DNA of 50,334 bases from a virus: positions 5,382 to 55,715 of IMG/VR virus record IMGVR_UViG_3300030109_003574. One strand, 5' to 3'. The notes beneath the pieces were generated by a model, which was not told the origin of the DNA, did no database searches, and was given only the letters and a program-made list of their open reading frames with translations. The stretch's first letter is position 1; each line of letters opens with the position of its first letter. The position numbers and the translations under genes are program-made. Shown here piece by piece: positions 1 to 6,531 of the stretch.

Positions 1-1332
1 ACCCTTATTAAAGAAGCTGCTAGAAACACAGTAAGAGAAGCAGGTGACGGTACTACTACAGCTACTGTCCTTGCTGAATCTTTATTAAAAGAAGTAAATA
101 ACGATGATAACACATCGATTAGAAAAATAAAAGACGGGATTAAATCTGGTCTTGTAAAGGTAAATAATTACCTAGACAAAGTTTCTGTCAAGATCGAGGG
201 CGATATGCTGGAATCTGTTAGCTCAATAAGTTGTAATAATGATACGGAGCTAGGAAAGATTATAGCAGAAGCTTATACTAAAGTAGGTAAAGATGGTGTG
301 GTATTAATGGAAGAGTCACCAACTGAAGAGACATATGTTGAAGTTGTAGATGGTGTACAGATAGATTCAGGACTCACATCTCCACATTTTATTACTGATA
401 AGGACAAGCAAATATGTGAGCTTGATAACCCATTAGTATTAATAGTATCTTCAGAAATACCTAATATAAGAAGAATACAAACAATATTAGAGTATGTTAT
501 AAAAAACAAGCGCTCATTATTAATTGTAGCACCAGTTGATCAACAGGTTAAAGCAGCACTTCTTATGAACAAGGTAAAAGGTAATATTAAAGTCAATATA
601 GTTGATTTACCAGGCTTTGGTCCTACTAAACAAGATACATGTGAGGACTTTGCTTTTCTTACAGGTGCAACTGTAATTAACGAAGAGCTAGGTGATGATC
701 TTGACTTAATAACTATAGACTGCTTAGGTGAAGCTCATACAGCTGTTACTGATAGTAAAAACACTGTATTAACAATAGACGCTCCAGAAAAAGAACTAGA
801 AGAAAGAAAAAAGACTATACAAAAATTAATTGATAGTTCTAGTAAAAATCCGTTTTTACAAAAGAAACATAAACAAAGGCTAGCTATGTTATCTGGTTCT
901 GTAGGTATCATAAAAGTTGGTGCTAACTCTAAGGTTGAAATGAAAGAAAAGAAAGATAGAGTTGAAGATGCCATACACGCTACTAAAGCAGCTTTAAAAG
1001 AAGGTATAGTTCCAGGTGGTGGTATTGCACTGCTTAATGCTTCACAAAAATTAAAAGCTGAGTCTATAGGTGAAAAAATATTATTTAAAGCTATTACAGC
1101 ACCATATGCTACGATATTAGATAATGCAGGTTTAGTTACAAACGTGAACATTGTTGAAGGAACTGGTATTAACGTAGTAACTGGTAAAGTTGTTAATATG
1201 ATAGAGTCTGGTATTATAGACCCTGTACTTGTTACTAAGTCAGCACTTAAAAATGCCGTTTCTGTTGTGACTACTATAATATCCGCTGATTGTGTAATTT
1301 CAAATATGAGATACAATGAAAGCGATAAATAG
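1..1332 (+). CDS. groEL: Chaperonin GroEL (Hsp60), 5' end outside window
   Basis: ATP-dependent folding chamber subunit. The frame is open from base 1, giving 443 visible residues; by alignment from memory the first corresponds to about residue 72 of E. coli GroEL, so roughly 70 N-terminal residues, including the equatorial catalytic Asp52, lie outside. Seen: the nucleotide-binding GDGTTTATVLA at visible residues 15-25, an apical-domain stretch, VEDAIHATKAALKEGIVPGGG-like sequence that includes the Asp398 equivalent and the PGGG turn near the C-terminal third. The protein ends in a polar tail (NMRYNESDK) and lacks the GGM repeats of bacterial GroEL. It overlaps groES by 17 bases. In a phage it probably folds capsid or other virion proteins. 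Very confident in family. Confidence 0.97.
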   Translation, partial: TLIKEAARNTVREAGDGTTTATVLAESLLKEVNNDDNTSIRKIKDGIKSGLVKVNNYLDKVSVKIEGDMLESVSSISCNNDTELGKIIAEAYTKVGKDGVVLMEESPTEETYVEVVDGVQIDSGLTSPHFITDKDKQICELDNPLVLIVSSEIPNIRRIQTILEYVIKNKRSLLIVAPVDQQVKAALLMNKVKGNIKVNIVDLPGFGPTKQDTCEDFAFLTGATVINEELGDDLDLITIDCLGEAHTAVTDSKNTVLTIDAPEKELEERKKTIQKLIDSSSKNPFLQKKHKQRLAMLSGSVGIIKVGANSKVEMKEKKDRVEDAIHATKAALKEGIVPGGGIALLNASQKLKAESIGEKILFKAITAPYATILDNAGLVTNVNIVEGTGINVVTGKVVNMIESGIIDPVLVTKSALKNAVSVVTTIISADCVISNMRYNESDK

Positions 1333-1573
1333 ATATATAATAGTAAATAAAATAAAGACAGAGCCTAAAAAGGTTGCTGGGTTGATCATGACAGAAGAAA
1401 CTGATCAAGACAATAGATATTTAAAAGCAAAAATAATATCGTGTGGTAATTTAGTTGAAGGACTAAAAGATGGTGACACGATATATTACGATAAACACGC
1501 TGGACACGACATTTCTTTTAATGATGTACTTTATAGAGTTATTCAAGATAGAGATGTTGTTCTAGTAGATTAA
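1316..1573 (+). CDS. groES: Co-chaperonin GroES
   Basis: The 85-residue lid protein for the GroEL chamber, of normal or slightly short length (E. coli 97). Visible features are the N-terminal beta-strand (NRYIIVNKIKTEP), a mobile loop with the conserved hydrophobic GLIM at about residues 23-26 that docks on GroEL, the KDGDTIYYDKHAG barrel segment and a C-terminal LYRVIQDRDVVLVD strand. The ATG lies inside the last codons of groEL (17-base overlap), so translation is probably coupled. Bacteria almost always place groES first; here the order is reversed. The short mobile loop fits a phage version adapted to its own chaperonin. Confident. Confidence 0.93.
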   Translation: MKAINRYIIVNKIKTEPKKVAGLIMTEETDQDNRYLKAKIISCGNLVEGLKDGDTIYYDKHAGHDISFNDVLYRVIQDRDVVLVD

Positions 1574-1641
1574 CCTAAACCACTACCAAAAAACCTAAAC
1601 CTAACAAAAACAAATTATTAATTAATCAAAAAAAAAACAAA

Positions 1642-2397
1642 ATGGAAAAAAATTCTTGGTTATACTTTAACACAGAAGCTGATGACGATAATGTCGGTGC
1701 ATCAACTAACTGTTGTTTTCCAGCTAAAAATTTAGTTGGTATGACCCCTACTGCTGATGGTACTTTAACTCTTAATTTTAAGAGTATGAAGAATGTTAGT
1801 TCAGCCGCTACTGATACTGTAGCTTTAACTTTAGGTTCTGCAAACACGCACTTAGACGTTATGAAAACTATAACAAGAGCTATTAATAATACTAGACCAA
1901 CTTTTGATGGTTTTGTTACTGTAGCTGATGATTTAACAACTATTGTTGGTGGAGCAGCTGGTACCGCTACTACTGAATACGTAACGAGTGGATCTCAAGA
2001 AACTGGAACTATTTCGGCTTGTGGAACCATAGATATAGCCGTTGCTACTAACAGTTCTATTACAGCTACTGCTGATGGTACTGGTACAGGTACTGTTCCT
2101 GGTGGTGGTTTTTATACTACAGACTCAGCAAACGCTGATCATATTGTAATATTACCAGCTCCAGTTCCTGGAACAGTGGTTTATTTAAACTCAATTGGTG
2201 AGACAGGTCAAGCTTACGAGCTTAGAACTTCTGATCCTAGTACTATAACGTTAAATAACGTTGGTAGTTCTGCGGAAGAATCTGTTGTTGCAGCAACTGA
2301 CGTTTTAGTTGTAGCTATATGTTTATCTACTACTGCTTGGATAGTAAACGTTTACGATAGACTTGGTAATTTTGATCACGTACCTGTAGCAGACTAG
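1642..2397 (+). CDS. Predicted virion structural protein, paralogue of the next gene
   Basis: A 251-residue protein rich in Thr, Ala, Gly, Val and Asp with no signal peptide or membrane segment, a composition typical of beta-rich capsid decoration or tail proteins. Residues 1-100 share a pattern with the next gene: W-x-YF near the start, a DDD cluster, LVG-x-x-P-T-x-D, a beta strand ending in FK, VMK, and DGxxxxADD. After that comes a Gly/Ala/Thr-rich linker (about 105-150) and a C-terminal beta domain absent from the shorter paralogue. The leader before the ATG is poly-A with no Shine-Dalgarno. A fold or exact place in the virion cannot be assigned. Confidence 0.6.
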   Translation: MEKNSWLYFNTEADDDNVGASTNCCFPAKNLVGMTPTADGTLTLNFKSMKNVSSAATDTVALTLGSANTHLDVMKTITRAINNTRPTFDGFVTVADDLTTIVGGAAGTATTEYVTSGSQETGTISACGTIDIAVATNSSITATADGTGTGTVPGGGFYTTDSANADHIVILPAPVPGTVVYLNSIGETGQAYELRTSDPSTITLNNVGSSAEESVVAATDVLVVAICLSTTAWIVNVYDRLGNFDHVPVAD

Positions 2398-2429
2398 TAA
2401 TTAAAGTATAACAAATAAAAATTAAAAAA

Positions 2430-2798
2430 ATGAAAAGATATTGGTATTTTAGAAATCCTTCAGCTATAGGTGATGATGACGCTGTAACTGGAGATTCAAT
2501 AATGGTTCCTGTAGAAGATCTTGTTGGTTTTCAAGCACCTACTGACACAACTATTGACATATACTTTAAGCCACAATTAAGCGCGGCTGGAGGTGTGCCT
2601 GGAGCTATTATTAACGACTCGGTTAAATTAACTGTAGATACAGCTAAAAGAAAAGAAGTTATGAAAGCTTTAGCTGCAGCTACTAACCACGGTCCTCACT
2701 CTGACGGTATTACTGTTATTGCTGATGATGTAACTGGAACGTATTTAATCTCTGAGATTAGTGCTGTTGCTGGTGTTACTGTAGCTTCTCAAGTTTAA
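2430..2798 (+). CDS. Predicted small virion protein, short paralogue of the preceding gene
   Basis: A 122-residue protein that matches the N-terminal domain of the preceding gene along most of its length: W-YF, DDD, LVGFQAPTDTTIDIYFKP, DSVKLTVD, VMKALAAATNHGPHSDGITVIADDVTG. The C-terminal beta domain of the longer copy is missing. It is likely a domain-sized duplicate, perhaps occupying the same binding site in the virion as its neighbour. The start follows an A-rich leader. No catalytic motif is visible. The function is unknown; a structural role is inferred from composition and location. Confidence 0.55.
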   Translation: MKRYWYFRNPSAIGDDDAVTGDSIMVPVEDLVGFQAPTDTTIDIYFKPQLSAAGGVPGAIINDSVKLTVDTAKRKEVMKALAAATNHGPHSDGITVIADDVTGTYLISEISAVAGVTVASQV

Positions 2799-2801
2799 CA
2801 A

Positions 2802-3242
2802 TTGAGATTAACCGCGCAGGATCTGCGTGAAATGAATATCCTTAAGTATTACAGGCTCACACGAAAGTGGGTCTGTAAAACTTACGGGTTAAAAGATGCA
2901 GACTTAGAATTATTAATTTATTTAGATTGTAAAGGAAGATTTACACGAAAAGATTTTATGGATGGAGTTTACACTTATTCATGGGATAAAACAAGATGGG
3001 ACAGATTACGTAAAGATGGTTGGATAGATACTTGGAGACACAGAAATAGAACTACTATAATGTACTCTGTATTTAAAACGTCTTTTAAGTGTTCACAAAT
3101 GATAAGTAGAATTTACAGAATACTTCTAGGCGAAGAAGACATGCCTACATCAGAAAGAAGTATATTTTATAATAACAAATCATATACAGATAAAGTTTAC
3201 AATAAAGCTATAGATGATATGATAAAAGATAAAACAAGATGA
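2802..3242 (+). CDS. Winged-helix-like (MarR-type) protein
   Basis: A 146-residue basic protein, probably a winged-helix DNA-binding protein. Residues about 10-75 run as helix, helix, then a TRKDF segment, a helix with DKTRWDRLRKDGWI and a wing-like RHRNRTTIMYSV, which is the layout of MarR-family phage proteins; the call rests on pattern only. The given start is TTG at 2802, four bases after the previous stop; an in-frame ATG at 2832 (MNILKYY) is the alternative, but the preceding LTAQDLREM looks like part of the fold. The last four bases overlap the next ATG. Codons in the first 90 bases (GCG, CTG, CGT, CTC, GGG) are unlike the surrounding AT-rich genes. It may regulate late genes or sit in the virion. 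Confidence 0.6.
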   Translation: MRLTAQDLREMNILKYYRLTRKWVCKTYGLKDADLELLIYLDCKGRFTRKDFMDGVYTYSWDKTRWDRLRKDGWIDTWRHRNRTTIMYSVFKTSFKCSQMISRIYRILLGEEDMPTSERSIFYNNKSYTDKVYNKAIDDMIKDKTR

Positions 3243-3556
3243 AAAAAAGAAGCACATTCAAGTTGAGATCGGGTAATAAACCTGCCTTTAAATTAATGGG
3301 TAAAGAAAAAGATGAAAAAAATAAAGATGATTCTAAAGAATTTAAAATAGGCAACACTACATTTGTAGGTCCACACACAGAAAAAGAACTTGCAGATACT
3401 AAAAAGTTAGATAGAAGATTTAGAGGTGGTCCTAGAGGTAAAAAAATGTTTACATCAGAAGAATATCGAAACTTCAAAAAAGTAGCTGGTCGCGATGCTT
3501 ACGTGGGAGTGCGACCTTTTTACACTTCAGATGTTCCAGGATATGAACTTGACTAA
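3239..3556 (+). CDS. Small basic protein with FKLRSGNKP tag
   Basis: A 105-residue hydrophilic, Lys/Arg-rich protein of unknown function. Residues 7-15 read FKLRSGNKP, identical to residues 3-11 of the next gene although seven of the nine codons differ synonymously, so the peptide itself appears to be selected. The remainder is highly charged (residues 20-45), followed by a conserved-looking RRFRGGPRGKKMFTSEEYRNF segment. There is no signal peptide or membrane segment. The start overlaps the previous stop by four bases (ATGA), which suggests coupled translation. It belongs with other small basic proteins in this window that look like virion-packaged or head-associated factors; that role is inference. 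Confidence 0.6.
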   Translation: MKKRSTFKLRSGNKPAFKLMGKEKDEKNKDDSKEFKIGNTTFVGPHTEKELADTKKLDRRFRGGPRGKKMFTSEEYRNFKKVAGRDAYVGVRPFYTSDVPGYELD

Positions 3557-3570
3557 AAAATATAAATAAA

Positions 3571-3798
3571 ATGGCTTTTAAATTAAGATCAGGAAACAAA
3601 CCATCACCAGCTAAACTTTCTGGAGTGCATAAAGGTTTTGAAGAAGCTGCTGATAGAATGAACAAAAGAGTAAAAGACTCTAAAACAATAGCCGGTGGTT
3701 TTTTACATGCTATTGGTGCTTTACCTGCTAATATTGGCGAGGTAACAACTAGATATATTAAGAAAGGTGTTGATGCTATTAAAAAGAAAAAAAAGTAA
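3571..3798 (+). CDS. Small basic protein with FKLRSGNKP and SPAK tag
   Basis: A 75-residue Lys-rich protein beginning MAFKLRSGNKPSPAKLSG, which combines the tag of the preceding gene with an S-P-x-K motif that recurs in several small proteins of this phage. Residues 20-65 could form amphipathic helices (KGFEEAADRMNKRVKD, then a Gly/Ala-rich GGFLHAIGALPANIG segment), and the tail is KKKKK-like. The downstream gene begins immediately after the stop. It is not recognised as a known family. The tag and the basic tail suggest binding to DNA or to the capsid interior. Confidence 0.6.
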   Translation: MAFKLRSGNKPSPAKLSGVHKGFEEAADRMNKRVKDSKTIAGGFLHAIGALPANIGEVTTRYIKKGVDAIKKKKK

Positions 3799-4233
3799 AT
3801 GGGATTTAAACTAGGTTCTGAAAGAGGTAATTATGCTGTAAATGGCGAGATTAAATCAAAACTACGTTTTGGTAAAAAATCTGGCGGTGATGCTTCTGTG
3901 CCTGGCACTCCTGTTATTAGAGTTCCATTAGCTGAAGGAATATTAGGAGAAGCTAATATGGATGGTAGTATTTTTATTAGTGATAAAATAGAGCCTGGTA
4001 GTCGTGAAGAAAGAAGAATTTTAATACACGAGATGAGACACGCTACAGATATGAAAACCGGTAAACTTTTTTACGATGATGATCATATTATGTATAACGG
4101 TGAAAGGTTTGAAAGAAAAGATATAAACGGCGTTGATTCTATATTAGTAGATGGTGAGTGGAAAGAAGCTGGCAGTGAGGGCTTTCCGTGGGAAAACGAC
4201 GCAAATAATGGTAACGATGAAGGATATATTTAA
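3799..4233 (+). CDS. Predicted zinc metallopeptidase-like protein (HExxH), FKLG tag
   Basis: A 144-residue protein with an N-terminal MGFKLGS version of the shared tag and a zincin signature HEMRH within LIHEMRHATD at about residues 76-80, in which the two His would bind zinc and the Glu would be catalytic. The helix is preceded by an FISDKIEPGSREERRI strand/turn, as in minimal metallopeptidase folds. A third ligand cannot be fixed; D or H residues in YDDDHIMYNG are candidates. No signal peptide is seen, so it would act in the cytoplasm or virion, perhaps as a maturation or cargo protease. It lies directly upstream of, and overlaps by 17 bases, a holin-like gene, so a cell-wall target is also possible. 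Confidence 0.62.
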   Translation: MGFKLGSERGNYAVNGEIKSKLRFGKKSGGDASVPGTPVIRVPLAEGILGEANMDGSIFISDKIEPGSREERRILIHEMRHATDMKTGKLFYDDDHIMYNGERFERKDINGVDSILVDGEWKEAGSEGFPWENDANNGNDEGYI

Positions 4234-4435
4234 AGATAATAATGATTATAATGAAAAATCTGTTATAGGTTTTTTAGCATTTGCAGTAATGTGTGTGATT
4301 ATGCTAGTTGACGTTATAACAGGTTATTTTGGTAAAGATTTAGTAATTAATGAATTTATATACGACTCGTTTGTATTCGTTGTAATAGGTTGCTTCGGTA
4401 TAAGTGGATTAGAAAAATTCGCAAAAAAGAAATAA
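4217..4435 (+). CDS. Holin-like two-TM membrane protein
   Basis: A 72-residue protein with a charged N-terminus (MKDIFKDNNDYNEKS), two hydrophobic segments at about residues 16-36 and 49-65, a short FGKDLVINEF loop and a basic tail (EKFAKKK). That size and topology fit class II phage holins. I chose the ATG at 4217, inside the end of the metallopeptidase-like gene; the open frame extends upstream (ATGs at 4151 and 4208), but that sequence is basic and looks like out-of-frame read-through of the neighbour. A second holin-type gene follows. Membrane location is clear; the lysis role is inferred. Confidence 0.65.
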   Translation: MKDIFKDNNDYNEKSVIGFLAFAVMCVIMLVDVITGYFGKDLVINEFIYDSFVFVVIGCFGISGLEKFAKKK

Positions 4436-4436
4436 T

Positions 4437-4487
4437 ATGAAAATGTGTCCTAAATGTAGGAGATTTAAAAAGAATTGCAAATGTTAG
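4437..4487 (+). CDS. Cys-rich micro-ORF (16 residues)
   Basis: A very short frame, MKMCPKCRRFKKNCKC, starts one base after the stop of the holin-like gene and ends over the start of the next membrane protein (its ATG at 4481). It has four Cys in C-x2-C and C-x-C spacing with seven basic residues between and around them, which could bind one metal ion like a zinc knuckle. A GGAG-like stretch (TAGGAG at 4457-4462) lies inside it, about 20 bases before the next start. It may be a real peptide, a translational-coupling leader for the second holin, or chance; the packing and Cys pattern argue against pure chance. Confidence 0.35.
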   Translation: MKMCPKCRRFKKNCKC

Positions 4488-4867
4488 ATAAATTATTTGG
4501 AGGTGGCGCTGCTGACCTCGTTAAAAGTGTAGGTGGTGTTATAGATGGTTTACATACATCTGACGAAGAAAAACTCGCTGCAGAGTTAAAAGTAAAAGAG
4601 TTAGTATCACAATACGAAACTCAAATGGAAAAAGAAATAACTTCTAGATGGCAAGCAGACATGAAGTCAGATTCATGGTTATCTAAAAACATCAGACCAT
4701 TAGTTTTGGCATTTTTAGTAATATCAACTGTATTATTAATATTTATAGATGCAGGTGCTATTAACTTTGTGGTAGAACAAAAATGGACTGACTTATTACA
4801 ATTAGTATTAATAACCGTGATCGGTGCTTATTTTGGTGGTCGATCATTTGAAAAAGTAAAAAAATAA
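4481..4867 (+). CDS. Holin of the 3TM (GTA-holin) superfamily
   Basis: A 128-residue membrane protein matching the GTA_holin_3TM pattern: a Gly-rich N-terminus (LFGGG), a helical SDEEKLAAELKVKELV region, then MKSDSWLSKNIRPL immediately before hydrophobic segments at about 72-92 and 103-118, ending GGRSFEKVKK. The DSWLSK-RPL and FGGRS-EK motifs are the family's strongest marks. Such proteins form membrane lesions releasing endolysin; the matching M15 endolysin is far downstream at 46.8 kb. I prefer ATG 4481 over a TTG at 4475, which would add two residues. Confidence 0.82.
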   Translation: MLDKLFGGGAADLVKSVGGVIDGLHTSDEEKLAAELKVKELVSQYETQMEKEITSRWQADMKSDSWLSKNIRPLVLAFLVISTVLLIFIDAGAINFVVEQKWTDLLQLVLITVIGAYFGGRSFEKVKK

Positions 4868-4873
4868 AAAATT

Positions 4874-5245
4874 ATGGCATTTAAAGATCCAACAGATTAC
4901 GCTTTTGGTCAACTAGGTAGTATACACGTTGCCGGAACAGAAGCTATAACAATAATAGGTGGTAATGACACTGACGCTACTCCGGCTTCAAACGTAAATA
5001 GAATTACAAAAGTTTTTGTAGCAATAACATTTTTAGAAGATACAGTGTTTGATAGTGGTGCTACTGGTTTAGTTCCTGCTGAAGCACAAAACTTTCCTAG
5101 CTCAGATGGTAACAGTACAGATATTGACGCTGATGGTGGTGATGTTGTTGATAGTGAAACTTTTCCAAAAGGTGTAACTATATATGGTAGATGGACTGGT
5201 TTCAAACTAGCTTCAGGTAGAGTAATAGCTTACGTAGGTATATAA
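4874..5245 (+). CDS. Predicted virion surface or tail protein
   Basis: A 123-residue Gly/Asp/Thr-rich protein without signal peptide or membrane helices. The C-terminal part (FPKGVTIYGRWTGFKLASG-RVIAYVG) resembles small beta-sandwich structural proteins of marine phages that I recall only as uncharacterised. The stop and the next start share bases (TAATG at 5243-5247), so it is translationally coupled to the lectin-like gene and they probably act in the same structure. No enzymatic motif is seen. Confidence 0.55.
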   Translation: MAFKDPTDYAFGQLGSIHVAGTEAITIIGGNDTDATPASNVNRITKVFVAITFLEDTVFDSGATGLVPAEAQNFPSSDGNSTDIDADGGDVVDSETFPKGVTIYGRWTGFKLASGRVIAYVGI

Positions 5246-6039
5246 TGTTAGGACTAGGTAACGGTGTAACTTCTAGTCAATATGTAGATAGCTGGACGCC
5301 AGCAAGTTTATCAAATTTAACGTTGTGGTTAAAGGTTAATCAAAATATTACTGCGGATCAAGATAGTAGTGGTACTTCTATCACTCATAGTACAGCGGCT
5401 GGAAACATGGCAGATGAAGATAAAATTAATGCTTGGAACGCTTTTGGTTCTACTAGTATAAATGCAGTACAAACAACTTCTGCTGATAAACCTCTTTGGG
5501 AAACAGACGCGGCAGACGTTGGTAGTGTAAAATTCCATAATCAAATTAAATTTATGGATCTTTCTGCAAACGTTGTTTTAGATGCAAACACAGATTTTAC
5601 AATAGCTGTAAGATTTAAAGCTACTGATTTAAGTTCTGCTCGTGGTCTTATGGGTAGCGCATCTACTGAGTTTTTAAGATTAAATAACAATACTACTTTA
5701 AGGGCTAAAGTAAACAATACAAATAGAGACTTTGCTTTAGCAAGTGGAACTATAGCTACCGATGAGTACTTTACAATTATTATTGTTAGAAGTGATGGTT
5801 CTACAGGAAATTTAAACGTGTTTATTAGAGGAAACGAATCTCTAAACGGTACTACTACAGGAACACAAATGGGTAGTCAACTAACAGATGCCGGTGAAAT
5901 AACAATAAGTGACATAGGGGCATCTTTTGACGAAGGTACTAATTTTATAGGATTTTTTAAAGATGTACTTATATGGGATGGTACTGCTGCTAGCTCAGGA
6001 GATAGAAAAGAAATATTTGACTATATAGAAGGTCAATAA
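5245..6039 (+). CDS. Concanavalin A-like lectin/LamG-type virion protein
   Basis: A 264-residue protein with the pattern of a ConA-like jelly-roll: an early LWLKVNQNITADQDSSG strand, W-x-x-FGS, FTIAVRFKATDLSS, GLMGS, the ITISDIG segment and a terminal FIGFFKDVLIWDGTA...DRKEIFDYI. The last block is typical of LamG/pentraxin-like phage domains, in which the protein ends with a strand and helix naming the fibre or spike. It probably binds host-surface or environmental polysaccharide and sits on the head or tail. Coupled by TAATG to the preceding gene. No signal peptide, consistent with virion assembly rather than secretion. Confidence 0.72.
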   Translation: MLGLGNGVTSSQYVDSWTPASLSNLTLWLKVNQNITADQDSSGTSITHSTAAGNMADEDKINAWNAFGSTSINAVQTTSADKPLWETDAADVGSVKFHNQIKFMDLSANVVLDANTDFTIAVRFKATDLSSARGLMGSASTEFLRLNNNTTLRAKVNNTNRDFALASGTIATDEYFTIIIVRSDGSTGNLNVFIRGNESLNGTTTGTQMGSQLTDAGEITISDIGASFDEGTNFIGFFKDVLIWDGTAASSGDRKEIFDYIEGQ

Positions 6040-6065
6040 AATAAAATTAATTTAAATTAAATAAA

Positions 6066-6329
6066 ATGGCAAAAAAAGAAAAGGTTCTGGACCTTAAACC
6101 AGAACAATTAAAAAAAGTTCAAGAGTCTGTTAATAGTATGAATAGATCTCAACTAGAACTAGGTACTATGGAGTTGAGAAAGCATGATTTGTTACATGGT
6201 ATAGCAGGACTTAGAGACGAGTTAAAATTATTGCAAAAAGAATTTGAAAAAGAATATGGCACGTTTGATATAGATATTCAAACTGGAACAATTAATTATC
6301 CTAAAGAAAATGGCAAAGTTAATTCGTAA
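6066..6329 (+). CDS. Small coiled-coil protein
   Basis: An 87-residue highly charged protein. Residues 10-75 are predicted helical with heptad-like hydrophobics (LELGTMELRKHDLLHGIAGL, then a Leu/Lys/Glu-rich helix), finishing in a short FDIDIQTGTINYP strand. It is probably a phage chaperone, assembly or regulatory factor, but I do not recognise a characterised family. It overlaps the next gene by 20 bases in a run of small genes leading into the terminase genes. Confidence 0.55.
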   Translation: MAKKEKVLDLKPEQLKKVQESVNSMNRSQLELGTMELRKHDLLHGIAGLRDELKLLQKEFEKEYGTFDIDIQTGTINYPKENGKVNS

Positions 6330-6531
6330 AATATCAGTTGGTAAAGATTATAAAAATGACGCTATGCATTATGCTGTTGGTCAAGAAGTTTATGGAGGTC
6401 ATACTATTTGTGATATACTAGAAGAAGAAGACAAATATTCTGTTTATATTAAAAAAAACAAAGATGTATTGCCTTGGAAAGACTTTAATAAAAACATGGC
6501 TGTATCTGTAGAATATAATCTAGAATACTAA
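6310..6531 (+). CDS. Small conserved-looking hypothetical protein
   Basis: A 73-residue protein of mixed alpha/beta character with many Tyr and Asp/Glu residues and no motif I recognise. VGQEVYGGHTICDILEEEDKYSVYIKK looks like a small SH3-like or KOW-like beta barrel, which is a guess. It starts inside the preceding gene and ends in a TAATG overlap with the next gene, so it is embedded in a translationally coupled chain that runs into the terminase genes. Confidence 0.5.
   Translation: MAKLIRKISVGKDYKNDAMHYAVGQEVYGGHTICDILEEEDKYSVYIKKNKDVLPWKDFNKNMAVSVEYNLEY

Noticed and set aside
735-1316. 193-codon minus-strand frame across groEL
   Set aside because: Antisense shadow of groEL; rich in Ser/Thr/Val with no leader, motif or operon context.
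1574-1641. 68-base gap with CCTAAACC-type repeats before the first structural gene
   Set aside because: Checked for promoter (TAnnTTTG / TTTG), terminator and tRNA; nothing convincing, only an A/C-rich stretch and the start leader.
4151-4216. Upstream extension of the holin-like gene (ATG 4151 or 4208)
   Set aside because: The extra residues lie entirely within the end of the metallopeptidase-like gene and lack the pattern of a holin N-terminus; ATG 4217 gives the expected topology.
6084-6105. Perfect 7-bp inverted repeat with 8-base loop near the start of the coiled-coil gene
   Set aside because: Inside the coding frame, no T-run after it; such repeats are expected by chance at this scale.
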